Made by a program: the position numbers and the translations under genes. A stretch of DNA of 64,000 nucleotides from positions 5,084,001 through 5,148,000 of the forward strand of contig OZ240210.1 of NCBI GenBank assembly GCA_965197495.1, read 5' to 3'. Positions 1-8,627 of the stretch are shown one piece after another. Source of the stretch: SMYC01 sp965197495. GTDB lineage: Bacteria > Acidobacteriota > Vicinamibacteria > Marinacidobacterales > SMYC01. The stretch's first letter is position 1, and each line of letters begins with the position of its first letter. A model generated the notes under the pieces. The model saw only the letters and a list, made by a program, of their open reading frames with translations. It searched no databases and had not been told where the DNA came from.

Positions 1-347
1 AAATACGCTTCTTCGCGCCTCATGACCGGAACGTAGACGGCGATATAAAGAACCGCCACCACAACGAGAAGAACAAAGCGTCCAGTGGCGAGAGCGAAAC
101 CGGTGCCGACCAGCAAGCTACCTAGATAGAGCGGGTTACGGGTCCATCGGTACGGACCGCCCGACGCCAGCCGTTTGTTCTTCTCGAGGTGTCCCGCCGC
201 CCACATCCGAATGAGCTCCCCGGCTAGGGCCACGGCCACCCCGGACGCATAGAGACGAGGCGTTGGGATCGCGAAATAGAGCGTACTCAGGCCACAAAGC
301 CAACCCAGAGGAACCCGCCATCTCGCTAATCTTTCAGCACTTCCCAA
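1..347 (-). CDS. Isoprenylcysteine carboxyl methyltransferase (ICMT)-like membrane protein, partial
   Basis: The reading frame runs off the left edge, so the C-terminus is missing. The visible part has two hydrophobic segments around the hallmark block GPYRWTRNPLYLGSLLVGTG, typical of the ICMT/PEMT family of integral-membrane, SAM-dependent methyltransferases. A GELIRMWAAGHL segment precedes it, as in bacterial homologues. The substrate cannot be told from sequence; many bacterial members are uncharacterised. No ATG lies in frame near the N-terminus. TTG at 347 is the most reasonable start, and an in-frame stop lies about 30 bases further upstream. The gene is divergent from the Hsp20 gene and the two share an AT-rich intergenic region. 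Confidence 0.72.
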   Translation of the reverse strand, partial: MGSAERLARWRVPLGWLCGLSTLYFAIPTPRLYASGVAVALAGELIRMWAAGHLEKNKRLASGGPYRWTRNPLYLGSLLVGTGFALATGRFVLLVVVAVLYIAVYVPVMRREEAY

Positions 348-360
348 AACAGCGGACAGT

Positions 361-374
361 TTACCACGTGGTAA
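361..374. promoter_or_regulatory. Perfect 14-bp palindrome, candidate operator
   Basis: TTACCACGTGGTAA is a perfect palindrome just upstream of the ICMT-like start and about 70 bp before the Hsp20 promoter. Its position between two divergent genes suggests a dimeric regulator site. No regulator gene is visible nearby, so this is inference. Confidence 0.4.
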
Positions 375-443
375 GTGTCATATATCTGATGTTAATATAA
401 TCATATATAATATAGTAACATGATTTATATAGACGCATATAAT

Positions 444-472
444 TTGACATCTACGTATGTACTTGGTATATT
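444..472 (+). promoter_or_regulatory. Consensus-like sigma-70 promoter of the Hsp20 gene
   Basis: TTGACA at 444-449 and TATATT at 467-472 are separated by exactly 17 bp in a very AT-rich stretch, about 60 bp upstream of the Hsp20 start codon. This is a housekeeping-type promoter rather than a sigma-32 heat-shock promoter. Confidence 0.75.
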
Positions 473-534
473 ACGGAGGTGCCACAGAAAGGTCGTCCCG
501 AAAGTTTCGAAAGTCCAAAAGAGGAGGATTCCCG

Positions 535-972
535 ATGAATCTAGTAGTTCGCGACCCATTTTTGAAAGATTTCACCGCTCTCGCCAACCGTTTCAACCAC
601 TTCTTTGATCTGCCCCGCGAGTCCAACGCCGACTATCTCGACGCCTGGAACCCCGCTGTCGACATATTCGACAGGGGCGGTGAAGTGGTCATCCACGCCG
701 AGCTTCCCGGAATCAAGAAAGAGGACATCGACGTGCACGTCGAGAACAACGTTTTGACCATCCGGGGCAAGAAAGAACGTAAGGAAGAAGCCAAGGAAGA
801 GGGCTACTACCGAACGGAGCGCTCCTACGGCTCCTTCAGCCGGTCCTTCAGCCTTGCGCGCTCGGTCGACGTTACCAAGATCGATGCCGAGTACAAGGAC
901 GGCGTTCTCACGCTCTCCCTACCCAAGTCCGAAGAAGCGAAGCCGCGTCAAATCGACGTCAAGGTTGCCTAA
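535..972 (+). CDS. Hsp20/alpha-crystallin family small heat-shock protein
   Basis: A 145-residue ATP-independent chaperone that binds unfolding proteins in large oligomers. The N-terminal arm (about residues 1-40) is followed by the alpha-crystallin domain, with PAVDIFDRGGEVVIHAELPG near its start, and by the signature A-x-x-x-D-G-V-L-T-L-x-L-P-K near the C-terminus. ATG 535 is chosen over an upstream in-frame start at 457. It is preceded by GAGGAGG at 521-527 and gives the normal family length, whereas 457 lies inside the leader. A consensus promoter and a rho-independent terminator frame it as a single-gene transcript. Confidence 0.96.
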   Translation: MNLVVRDPFLKDFTALANRFNHFFDLPRESNADYLDAWNPAVDIFDRGGEVVIHAELPGIKKEDIDVHVENNVLTIRGKKERKEEAKEEGYYRTERSYGSFSRSFSLARSVDVTKIDAEYKDGVLTLSLPKSEEAKPRQIDVKVA

Positions 973-989
973 CGTCATCTCCGGAGGGG

Positions 990-1018
990 GGCCGCCCGCG
1001 TGAGCGGGTGGCCTTTTT
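990..1018 (+). terminator. Rho-independent terminator after Hsp20
   Basis: A 10-bp stem (990-999 with 1004-1013, one G-T pair, loop GTGA) is followed by TTTTT at 1014-1018, 18 bases after the Hsp20 stop codon. Confidence 0.88.
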
Positions 1019-1042
1019 CTATTTCGAACGTTGCCCAACCGT

Positions 1043-1288
1043 TTAGGGTTCCTCACGTGCAGCCGAGGCGACTAGAAGCTCTTGCGGTGTAAGGATGGAG
1101 GTTTCTTCGAGTTGGCCCTGCGGGTCAATCGCGACCCCGAAGACACCTTTGCGCAGCAGCCCGTCGATGATCCGAAGTAACGTCGTATCCGTCATCTTGG
1201 ACGACTCGAGCACTCTCACCAAAGTCTCGTGTCGAATCACCGCTTGAAAGATCTCGAGCTCCGCGGGTGTATACGCGCTCGGTGGCAT
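1043..1288 (-). CDS. Small hypothetical protein
   Basis: An 81-residue frame from ATG 1288 (a TTG six codons upstream is an alternative start). The predicted product is helical and acidic, with evenly spaced hydrophobic residues (TPAELEIFQAVIRHETLVRVLE, then TLLRIIDGLLRKGVFGV), consistent with a small helical or winged-helix domain. I recognise no family. It is convergent with Hsp20, with the Hsp20 terminator between them. The ribosome-binding site is weak, so it may also be a remnant. Confidence 0.45.
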   Translation of the reverse strand: MPPSAYTPAELEIFQAVIRHETLVRVLESSKMTDTTLLRIIDGLLRKGVFGVAIDPQGQLEETSILTPQELLVASAAREEP

Positions 1289-1513
1289 GGAAGGCGGTAA
1301 GAACAAGCAGCGGACTATAATGTCGCGTCTTCGCTATCCGACGCGCGCATTTCCTCTGGAGGCCTCGAATGCTCACACGACGACAAACCGCTTTGGTCAG
1401 AGTCTCTGTTCCAGGTAAATTTTTTCGCCCGGCGCGTGTCAACCGGCCGACGGGATGTCGCCCCGTTCTCAATGGCGTACAATCCCTGGCGGATTCCTTT
1501 GGGAGGCACGTCG

Positions 1514-2569
1514 ATGAAGCGGATCATTGTCGCGTTAGCATCCACGGCGATTCTGGTGGGAGCCTGCGCTCGAGAAGAATCGACTCCGATCACCAACGGT
1601 CAGGGTGAGATTGCGGGTGAGGTCACGACCGAGAGCGTCATCCTTCAATCCCGACTCACCATCGGCGACGAGTTGGTCGACGGCGATCTCCCCGGCGCGG
1701 AAGGCGTCGCCCGATTCGAGGTCGCGACGTCCACGGAGTTCGCGGACTCGGTGACGACGGGTTGGCTGCGGGCGACGTCCGAGCATGACTTCATCGTCAA
1801 GGCGAAGATCGATGGATTGGATGCCGGAGCTCGCTACTACTACCGCCTCGGCTACCGTCTTACGGAGGATCGGACGACAACGGGACCCACGCGAACCTTC
1901 AAGACACTAGACGGTCCGGAGGCGTCCACCGAAGTCAGTTTCGTCGCCGTGACGGGGATGAACTACCACCGGTTCCACCACGCTCCCAACCGCGCCTACA
2001 CGGGTCCCGACAAGGATTTGGGCTACCCGGCGCTCGAGACGATCCTCGAGTCGAAGCCGGACTTCTTCGTGGCCACCGGCGACAACGTTTACTACGATAT
2101 CCCGTATGAAGGACGAGCCGAGACCGCAGCCGGGATGCGAAAAAAGTGGCACGAGCAACTCGTTCAGCCGAGGTACGTCGACTTGTTCGCAGAGGTCCCC
2201 ACGTACTGGGAAAAAGACGACCACGACTCCCGGTATAACGACAGCGACAATACCAGCGATGCTGAACCATCTCCGGAGCTGGGTGCTGCGATCTTTCTCG
2301 AGCAAGTTCCCGTAGCCGATCCGAGCAGCTCGAGCCCCGTGACGTACCGCACACACCGAATCAACAAACTCCTGCAAATCTGGTTGACCGAGGGCCGCGA
2401 TTACCGAAGTCCTAACATGATGGAGCCGGGACCGGACAAGTCCCTCTGGGGCGAAGAGCAGCGCGAGTGGATCGAGCGAACGCTGCTCGAGAGCGATGCG
2501 ACCTTCAAGATTCTGATCTCTCCCACACTCTTCCTACGGACGGGGACGGATCGCGCTTGGCTGAGGTAG
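1514..2569 (+). pseudogene. PhoD-like alkaline phosphatase lipoprotein, 3' truncated
   Basis: Start ATG 1514 follows GGGAGG at 1501-1506. Residues 1-16 form a lipoprotein signal (MKRIIVALASTAILVGAC, Cys16 in the lipobox), so the product would be anchored in the outer envelope. A fibronectin-like N-terminal domain leads into the metallophosphoesterase core, with FVATGDNVYYD and WEKDDHDSRYNDSD as metal-binding motifs (Asp/Asn, and DDHD). Homology stops around FKILISPT (about 2525). The last residues are out of context and a stop follows, so the C-terminal metal-binding histidines are missing. Downstream is an unrelated fragment on the other strand. Probably inactive. Confidence 0.8.
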
Positions 2570-2639
2570 GGATCTCGACTCCGTACTTTTCTGGCACGCT
2601 TGGAATCCGTCAGGAATGTACTCGCGGAGCGGGTACGCC

Positions 2640-2942
2640 CATGCCGGATGTCTGGGGTCTTGCTCGAGAACGTCCGGACCAACTTGCCGGCGGCGTCGAG
2701 AATCTCGAGTGTCATCTCCTGGTCCTCGGCAGTTCCTCCGCGAGGGTGTCGTAGATCACCGCGCCGTTCGGCGGGTTTTTTCCCTGCGGGCCCGACGGGA
2801 TGTCGAAGCCGAGGCCTTGGGTGGAAAGCACGAGGTCTTGGTCCCTGATCTGGAGGTCCGTTACGGGAGTCACTGGCAGATTCAGCTGCAGTGACTGCCA
2901 GCTGTCGCCGTCGTTGAAAGAGACGTAGATGCCGTACCATCT
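2640..2942 (-). pseudogene. WD40/BNR-repeat (VPS10/sortilin-like) glycosidase-type fragment
   Basis: Reading the minus strand gives WYGIYVSFNDGDSWQSL, a classic Asp-box/BNR repeat, followed by TDLQIRDQDLVLSTQG and PPNGAVIYDTLAEEL. After a frameshift near 2735 it continues as MTLEILDAAGKLVRTFSSK. This order matches the C-terminal half of large secreted BNR-repeat proteins common in Acidobacteriota and Bacteroidota. Both ends are missing. It is wedged between the truncated PhoD-like gene and the next intact gene. Confidence 0.72.
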
Positions 2943-2995
2943 CCTTGACCTCGCGCCTCTCGGGCTGAATAATTGCCGAGCTCACGGAGGTACTC

Positions 2996-4447
2996 ATGAA
3001 GCAGATGATCGTCCTTATCTTCGCTCTCGCGCTCGTTCTTCCCGCGCCCGCCAACAGCCAGCAAGCGGACAACTACGACTACTGGCGTTTCAATCGGGAC
3101 ATGATCCAACACGGCCAACAGGCTATCTTCATGTGCAACGGCCTGTTTACGTCCCACCGGACCCTCGAGCAGGTATTCGCTCAGGAGCTCGCCTATTTGC
3201 GCCACCCCGTCGGGACACCGGACAGGGGTGACTATGTTGTCGATTGGGAGCGCAAGACCGTCGCCATAGGGGCGCCCGGCGGGACGCCGACCATGCGTGC
3301 CGCGTTCCGCGAGGGGCTTGGCTGCGTCATCATGGCGCCCGATCAAACCTTCGAGGATCTCGACAGTCTGCCGATTCTCGAGATGGCGCCGCCAGCGGGC
3401 AATCCCGCAGAAATTGCGTGGCCCGATGGCGATCGGACTGAAGACACGCCGCTTCCGGCAGGGGTGGATGTCGCCGCGCTTCAGGCGGCTTCCGACTGGG
3501 CCTTCGACCGTGAGTCGCCGGAGCAAGTGACGCTCAGCTTGCTCGTCGTCAAGGGCGGGCAAATCATCCACGAGCGTTACGCGCCAGGCGTGGACGTCAC
3601 GACGAGGACCCGCACTTGGTCGACGGCCAAGAGCATCGCCGTTACGCTCATCGGCATATTGGTCGACGAGGGCCGGATGGCGTTGGACGAGCCGCTCGGG
3701 TTCGATTTTCTCCCTGAAGTTTCATCGCCCGAGAGCGATCCGCGCTCGGCTATCACGCTCCGGCACGTACTGAACATGTCGAGCGGCTTGTATACCGTGG
3801 ACAACGCCGGTCGCGAATACGCTATTGGCTCCGGGATGTCGTACTGGGCCGGGGGGAGCTCGATCCAGGGCATGAGAAATCGCGGGTTGATCCGCGAGCC
3901 GGGGACGTACTGGGATTACGAAAACTACGATACCCTGCTCGCTGTCTATGCCATGAAGCGGGCTCTTGGGGACCAGGAGACGTACCTGGAGTTTCCGCGG
4001 CGAGCGCTCCTCGATCGTATCGGCATGCGGAACACGCTCCTGAGTGTGGATCGCTTCGGGGATTTCATCCTTAGCAGCCAGGTCTACACGAACGCGCGCG
4101 ATCTCGCGCGCTTCGGGCTTTTGTACCTGCAGTCTGGCATGTGGAACGACGAGCGGCTGCTCTCGAAGGAGTGGATCGACTTCGTTCGCACGCCGGCCCC
4201 AGCGACGGCCGGGCGCGGCAACTTCTACGGCGGCCAGTGGTGGCTCGTTCCCGACGATCGCAAAGACGTACCCAAGAGCGCGTACTCGACCTCCGGAAAC
4301 CGGGGGCAATACGTCATCGTCGTTCCGACGCACGACCTCGTCATCGTCCGTCGCGGTTTGGACTACCGACGGCAGGGCTTCAATCGCTGGGACCTTACGA
4401 GAGAAGTGTTGAAAGCAGTCCACATGGAGGCGTCCGACAACCAGTAG
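2996..4447 (+). CDS. Secreted serine hydrolase, class C beta-lactamase family
   Basis: A 483-residue protein with a cleavable signal peptide (residues 1-21, ending ANSQQA). The N-terminal half is a family-specific extension. The beta-lactamase-like domain starts near residue 165. The catalytic S-x-x-K motif is STAK in TWSTAKSIAVT, and YEN in WDYENYDTLL is the Y-x-N motif. The third motif region reads STSGNRGQYV, not a classical K/H-T-G, so penicillin hydrolysis is unlikely. Related proteins are esterases, amidases or peptidases. Start ATG follows CGGAGG by five bases. Uma2 lies downstream on the same strand. Confidence 0.85.
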   Translation: MKQMIVLIFALALVLPAPANSQQADNYDYWRFNRDMIQHGQQAIFMCNGLFTSHRTLEQVFAQELAYLRHPVGTPDRGDYVVDWERKTVAIGAPGGTPTMRAAFREGLGCVIMAPDQTFEDLDSLPILEMAPPAGNPAEIAWPDGDRTEDTPLPAGVDVAALQAASDWAFDRESPEQVTLSLLVVKGGQIIHERYAPGVDVTTRTRTWSTAKSIAVTLIGILVDEGRMALDEPLGFDFLPEVSSPESDPRSAITLRHVLNMSSGLYTVDNAGREYAIGSGMSYWAGGSSIQGMRNRGLIREPGTYWDYENYDTLLAVYAMKRALGDQETYLEFPRRALLDRIGMRNTLLSVDRFGDFILSSQVYTNARDLARFGLLYLQSGMWNDERLLSKEWIDFVRTPAPATAGRGNFYGGQWWLVPDDRKDVPKSAYSTSGNRGQYVIVVPTHDLVIVRRGLDYRRQGFNRWDLTREVLKAVHMEASDNQ

Positions 4448-4552
4448 CCAGTAAGCAGCACGGTGGCGGAGAGTTACCCGAGCGCGGCTCTGTGGTATTC
4501 TCTCCATGTTGAGAAAGCGCTGATTCGTCATGAGTCGGTGATACGGGATGAC

Positions 4553-5176
4553 ATGGCCACCGTTTGGACTCCATTGGACCAGACCGTCGTTCTCCGAGGC
4601 GTGTGCTGGGATACCTATGAGAAACTTCTGGGGGACCTCGTCGACTCGAGCGCCCCACGACTGACGTTCGATCGTGGAACGCTGGAAATCATGAGCCCCA
4701 CCGCGGAACACGAACGGCTCAATCGGCTTTTGGCATCCTTTGTCGAAGAGGCTTCGCTTGCACTTGGTATCGATGTCGAGAGCTTTGGCTCCACGACGTT
4801 CAAACGAGATGACTTGGAGCGAGGCTTCGAGCCCGACTCCTGCTTCTACATTGCTAACGCCGACCGTGTCCTTGGACGGCGGACGATCGACCTGAGCAAA
4901 GACCCTCCGCCAGATCTCGTCATCGAGATTGACATCACAAGCGCCTCCGTCCGCAAGCTCCCAATCTACGCTCAGGTCGGCGTACCGGAAATATGGCGGT
5001 ACGACGGCGAAACGCTCGCGATGTTCAAGCTCGCTGGTGATGAGTACATAGAGATCGAGGAGAGTATCTCTTTGCCTGTCCTCAATGTTCGAGATCTATT
5101 GGAGTTCTTGGAGAAGAGCAGAGACACGCCACGTCTGGAGCTGATTCGCGCGTTTCGCGAGTGGCTTAGACACTAG
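4553..5176 (+). CDS. Uma2 family endonuclease-like protein (DUF820, PD-(D/E)XK fold)
   Basis: About 207 residues from ATG 4553 (MATVWTPLDQ); an in-frame start at 4463 would add a non-homologous extension. Family landmarks are seen in order: LTFDRGTLEIMSPTAEHERL, the acidic EPDSCFYI, and DPPPDLVIEIDIT with the PD..E-x-D metal-binding core, then YAQVGVPEIWRYD. The Uma2 fold is restriction-nuclease-like; the family is abundant in cyanobacteria, Planctomycetes and Acidobacteriota and its role is not established. The gene is complete and ends just before the S10 fragment. Confidence 0.88.
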   Translation: MATVWTPLDQTVVLRGVCWDTYEKLLGDLVDSSAPRLTFDRGTLEIMSPTAEHERLNRLLASFVEEASLALGIDVESFGSTTFKRDDLERGFEPDSCFYIANADRVLGRRTIDLSKDPPPDLVIEIDITSASVRKLPIYAQVGVPEIWRYDGETLAMFKLAGDEYIEIEESISLPVLNVRDLLEFLEKSRDTPRLELIRAFREWLRH

Positions 5177-5208
5177 CTGGGTTGGCTCCGCGAAGCAGTC
5201 TCGAAAGC

Positions 5209-5508
5209 CTAAGGCTGACTTGTCGGCGCCTCCATCGAGCTGCGCGAGCTCTCGATGAAGCTCGCGACATCCTCCTTGAACCTCCGAAGCATGTCGGGGT
5301 GGATGTACATCATGTGACCCGCTTCGTAGTAGCCCATGCTCACCCGTTCGCGATAGCTCGGCTCGTAGCCCAGGTGGTCGAAGGTCCACTCCGTGGCGGC
5401 GAAAGGCGTTGCCATGTCGTAATAGCCGTTGGTGATGAACACACGAAGATAAGGATTGCGCGCCATCGTTTGGCGCAGCTCTTCCAGCAGGTTGAGATAG
5501 CGGTTCTG
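5209..5508 (-). pseudogene. S10 serine carboxypeptidase-like protein, C-terminal fragment
   Basis: The minus strand gives about 100 residues including VFITNGYYDMATPFAATEW and GYYEAGHMMYIHPDML. These carry the catalytic Asp (NGYYD) and His (EAGHMMY) regions of bacterial S10-type peptidases. The N-terminal two thirds with the nucleophile serine are absent. The break at about 5508 is a sharp junction with a permease fragment on the other strand. Confidence 0.8.
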
Positions 5509-5511
5509 TTC

Positions 5512-6363
5512 ATGTGTGCTTTGATCGCATTCTGTGTCTCCGCCCTCGTGCAGATGGATGTGGCGCTCGTGCGACCGTTCGTACCGAACGGTCTCGGGCC
5601 CGTCTTTGCCGCGGCCATTCCTGCCTATTTCTCCTTTGCCGGATTCGCCATGCTCATCGAGCTGGGAGGTGAGATCCGCCGTCCCCAGCAGAGCATTTCC
5701 CCGTGCGCTCTTCATCAGCTTTGGGATCGTGCTCGCGATCTACGCCGCCGTCTCGCTCGCGATCGTAGGTGTGGTGCCGTGGAGAGAGCTCGGTGACACC
5801 GCGGCTCCTGTAGGCCGGGCGGCTGCCCTCGTGCTTCCGGGCTGGGCCGCCCAGTTCGTCACGTTGTCGGCGCTCGCCGCGGCTGCGACCTCCGTGAACG
5901 CGTTGTTTCTCGGTTACTCGCGCGATATTTCTCGCGTTGGCGAGAGCCAGGGTGCTGCCGGAGCGATTCGCGAAGATTTCGGCGAAACACGGTGAGCGTC
6001 GTCTTCATCGTTGTCGTGGCACTGGGGGCTGTGTTGGTCGGGGCGACGATCGCGGAGTTCGCGACTTTCGTCGTCTTCGCGATCCTGGTCACCCAGGTTC
6101 TTCAGGCTGTCGCTGTGTCTCGACTAGCGGAGGCAGTGCCCGAGGGATTCCGTGCTGCTGGATTTCGCCTCGGCAAGCGGGCTCGCCGGTTTTTCGCCGC
6201 GGGGCTCAGAATGACATCCCTGACATTCCTGGGCCTGGGGATCGTCGAAAATCCAAGGACCGCCGTCCTGGCGCTCGCCTACTTGGTGGTAGGTGTGGCG
6301 TTGTACCGCTGGTTTTTGAGGCATGGAGATAATCTTGTTGGAACGAGATCTCCGCCCAGATGA
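5512..6363 (+). pseudogene. APC-family amino-acid permease fragment, frameshifted
   Basis: Three frames together give the second half of an APC transporter. GLGPVFAAAIPAYFSFAGF and ELGGEIRRPQ come first, then (after a shift near 5695) ALFISFGIVLAIYAAVSLAIVG and SVNALFLGYSRDI, then (after a shift near 5935) RARVLPERFAKISAKHGE. It finally continues in the 5992 frame as VVFIVVVALGAVLVGATIAEF. The first transmembrane helices are missing at the junction with the S10 fragment. At least three frame changes make it non-functional. Confidence 0.8.
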
Positions 6364-6490
6364 AATTGGTGGCAACGCGTTAAAACAAGCAAGTAGAGTC
6401 ACGTCCCCGCCATCTGAGTCAAACACTGGAGCTTAGGCTGGATGGGGGCTGGCGGCCCACGAACGGCCTCGGGACGTTTTGTGGTAGAAA

Positions 6491-6673
6491 ATGCAAGAAA
6501 AGATGGAGCGAGACCATAAGATTTCACCGTCGTGCGGAGCCCCTGCCGGCCCAACTCAAGTCCGCGGGGTAGATTATTGGCACGAGTCGAATGGGTACGC
6601 CTCTTGCGAGTCGATGATGTCGAAAAAGAAGATGAAGAAACACGCCTTGAGCAAGTGGGACTTCAAGGACTGA
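6491..6673 (+). CDS. Possible small Lys/Cys-containing protein in frame with SulP
   Basis: A 60-codon frame whose C-terminus is lysine-rich (SMMSKKKMKKHALSKWDFKD). I recognise no family. Its TGA stop at 6671-6673 is in the same frame as the following SulP gene, only nine bases before the SulP GTG. It may be a leader peptide, the original N-terminus of the transporter cut by a nonsense mutation, or noise. Confidence 0.3.
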   Translation: MQEKMERDHKISPSCGAPAGPTQVRGVDYWHESNGYASCESMMSKKKMKKHALSKWDFKD

Positions 6674-6682
6674 TTCGGGGGC

Positions 6683-8359
6683 GTGCTGCAGAAAGATCTT
6701 TTTGCCGGGCTGACGGTCGCCTTCGTTGCCTTGCCGCAGTGCATGGCGTACGCGCTGCTCGCTGGCGTGGCGCCCCAATACGGGCTCTACGCTTTCATGG
6801 TGGCATCGATCGTGGGCTCACTCGCAGGCTCGTCGCGTCACCTCCAAACCGGACCCACGAACGCAAGCTCCATCGTCGCCGCGAGCGCCCTTGCCGTCTA
6901 TGTGGGACGCGAAGACTTCATGGCTATCGTGTTTCTCCTGACACTACTCTCTGGCCTATTCCAACTCACTCTGGGACTGCTCAAACTGGGCAACCTCACC
7001 CAGCTCGTTTCGAGCTCGGTGCTCCTCGGCTTCACCAGCGGCGCCGGCGTTCTCATCGTCGCCAACCAGATCCCTAATCTTCTCGGACTACCGTCGAAGG
7101 GTAGCGTCTCGGTTCTCGGTCAGATCGGCTACGTGGTCTCGGGCATTGCTGACACGAATCCCACGGTCCTCGCGCTCGGAGTGGGGACGTTCTTTTTGGC
7201 TCTGTTTCTGTCCAAGGTAAGCCCGAAATCGCCCGGGGGCGCTCCGCTTCTTCCGGCTTACCTATTGGCGATACTCGGTGCGGCGGGTGCGGTGGCCTTT
7301 CTCGGACTGCGCGAGACGGGCGTCCGTGTCGTCGGTAACATTCCGGCCTCACTTCCACCGCTGAGCATGCCGGCGTTCAGCTGGGATCTCATCCAGACCC
7401 TCGCGTCCGGCGCGATTGCTCTGTCGCTCATCGGCCTCGCCGAAGCTTTTGCGAGCGCGAAGTCTGTCGCGAGTTTTTCCGGCGATCGTATCGACACCGA
7501 CCGGGAGTTCGTTGGGCAAGGCCTGGCCAAGATCGTTGTCGCGTTTTTCAGCGGGATTCCGGTATCGGGGTCGCTGACTCGAAGCGCTCTCATGTACCAG
7601 GCGGGCGCTGCGAGCAAGAAAGCGCACGTGTTCTCGGGCGTCTTGCTCGCCGGGCTCGTCTTCGCGCTCGGCCCTGTCACCCGATACATACCCGTGGCCT
7701 CACTGGCCGGGATTCTCCTGATCATCGCCGTCAAGATGGTCCGCTGGGAACACGTCAAGCTGGCCCTCACCGCAACACGCACCGACGCTCTTGCGTTCCT
7801 CGCAACGTTTGCCGCGGCGCTTCTGCTGCCCCTCGCCGACGCCATCTATGTCGGCGTGGGCGTGTCCCTCGCACTCTTTGTCAGAAGAGCGCGGCTCCCC
7901 CGTGTCGTGGAGCTCGTGTACGACGAAAAGAAAGGGTTTCGCGAGGTGACGGACGCCGACGAGCGGCCGTGCCCCGAAGTGGCGATCGTCCACGTCGAGG
8001 GTCCCTTGTTCTTTGGCGCCGCCGACTATCTCGAAAATAAGTGCTTAAAGGTGGCTTCTCGTCCGAAAGTGCAGGCGGTGATTCTGCGGCTCAAGCGGAC
8101 GGCCGCCCTCGATTCCACGACGCTACTGGCGCTAGACAACGTGAGCGCGGCGATGAAGCGCCAGGACAAGCTCCTCATCATCTCGGGCGCGACTCCAGAA
8201 GTGGAGGAGCTCTTGCACCGCGTCCATCTGATCGACGTGCTCGGCCCTGAGAACGTTTTCGTCGCGCACGCAACCATCCTCGAATCCACGAAGCAGGCAC
8301 TCGACCACGCGATCGACTACGTAAAAAAGAAGCCGAGGACCAGGCCGGCAGACCCTTGA
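6683..8359 (+). CDS. SulP/SLC26-type anion transporter with STAS domain
   Basis: A 558-residue inner-membrane permease for sulfate, bicarbonate or another anion. The N-terminus reads LQKDLFAGLTVAFVALPQCMAYALLAGV, the canonical first SulP helix, with PQYGLYAF and QTGPTNASSI following. About 10-12 membrane segments extend to residue 405, then a cytoplasmic STAS domain (about 430-545) contains the conserved DSTTLLAL loop. GTG 6683 is the only start after the in-frame TGA at 6671. It trims the short cytoplasmic segment usually preceding helix 1, so function is likely but the N-terminus is atypically short. No neighbouring gene hints at the substrate. Confidence 0.92.
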   Translation: MLQKDLFAGLTVAFVALPQCMAYALLAGVAPQYGLYAFMVASIVGSLAGSSRHLQTGPTNASSIVAASALAVYVGREDFMAIVFLLTLLSGLFQLTLGLLKLGNLTQLVSSSVLLGFTSGAGVLIVANQIPNLLGLPSKGSVSVLGQIGYVVSGIADTNPTVLALGVGTFFLALFLSKVSPKSPGGAPLLPAYLLAILGAAGAVAFLGLRETGVRVVGNIPASLPPLSMPAFSWDLIQTLASGAIALSLIGLAEAFASAKSVASFSGDRIDTDREFVGQGLAKIVVAFFSGIPVSGSLTRSALMYQAGAASKKAHVFSGVLLAGLVFALGPVTRYIPVASLAGILLIIAVKMVRWEHVKLALTATRTDALAFLATFAAALLLPLADAIYVGVGVSLALFVRRARLPRVVELVYDEKKGFREVTDADERPCPEVAIVHVEGPLFFGAADYLENKCLKVASRPKVQAVILRLKRTAALDSTTLLALDNVSAAMKRQDKLLIISGATPEVEELLHRVHLIDVLGPENVFVAHATILESTKQALDHAIDYVKKKPRTRPADP

Positions 8360-8369
8360 TCCCAGCTCG

Positions 8370-8627
8370 TGAACCGCTATAGCCCTTACCGCTCGCGTTA
8401 TGGGTTACGTTACGAATGGCTGAACTTCGGGGACTGGGGCGGTGGAGACGTCGACGATCTCGTTGCGGGCATCGAACACCTCGCATCCGAGGGCCTCATC
8501 GATCCGGACCGCGTCGTCATGCAGGGCGGCAGCACGGGAGGCTTTTCGTCATGAGCCTGATCCAGCGCTACCCGGATCGGCTAAAGGCGGCAGTGAACTT
8601 CTACGGGCCGGATCACGGAAGCGCTGC
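8370..8627 (+). pseudogene. S9 prolyl-oligopeptidase-like fragment with frameshift
   Basis: WLNFGDWGGGDVDDLVAGIEHL and DPDRVVMQGGSTGGF contain the nucleophile elbow G-x-S-x-G (GGSTGG) of S9 peptidases. After a frameshift near 8548 the frame goes on as LIQRYPDRLKAAVNFYGPDHG, the usual sequence after the elbow. The propeller and the Asp/His part of the triad are missing. It joins directly, without a stop, to a dehydrogenase fragment. Confidence 0.72.

Noticed and set aside
6671..6673. TGA as selenocysteine codon in a longer SulP
   Set aside because: No SECIS-like hairpin is apparent right after the TGA, and SulP proteins have no selenocysteine tradition; nonsense or a gene boundary is simpler.
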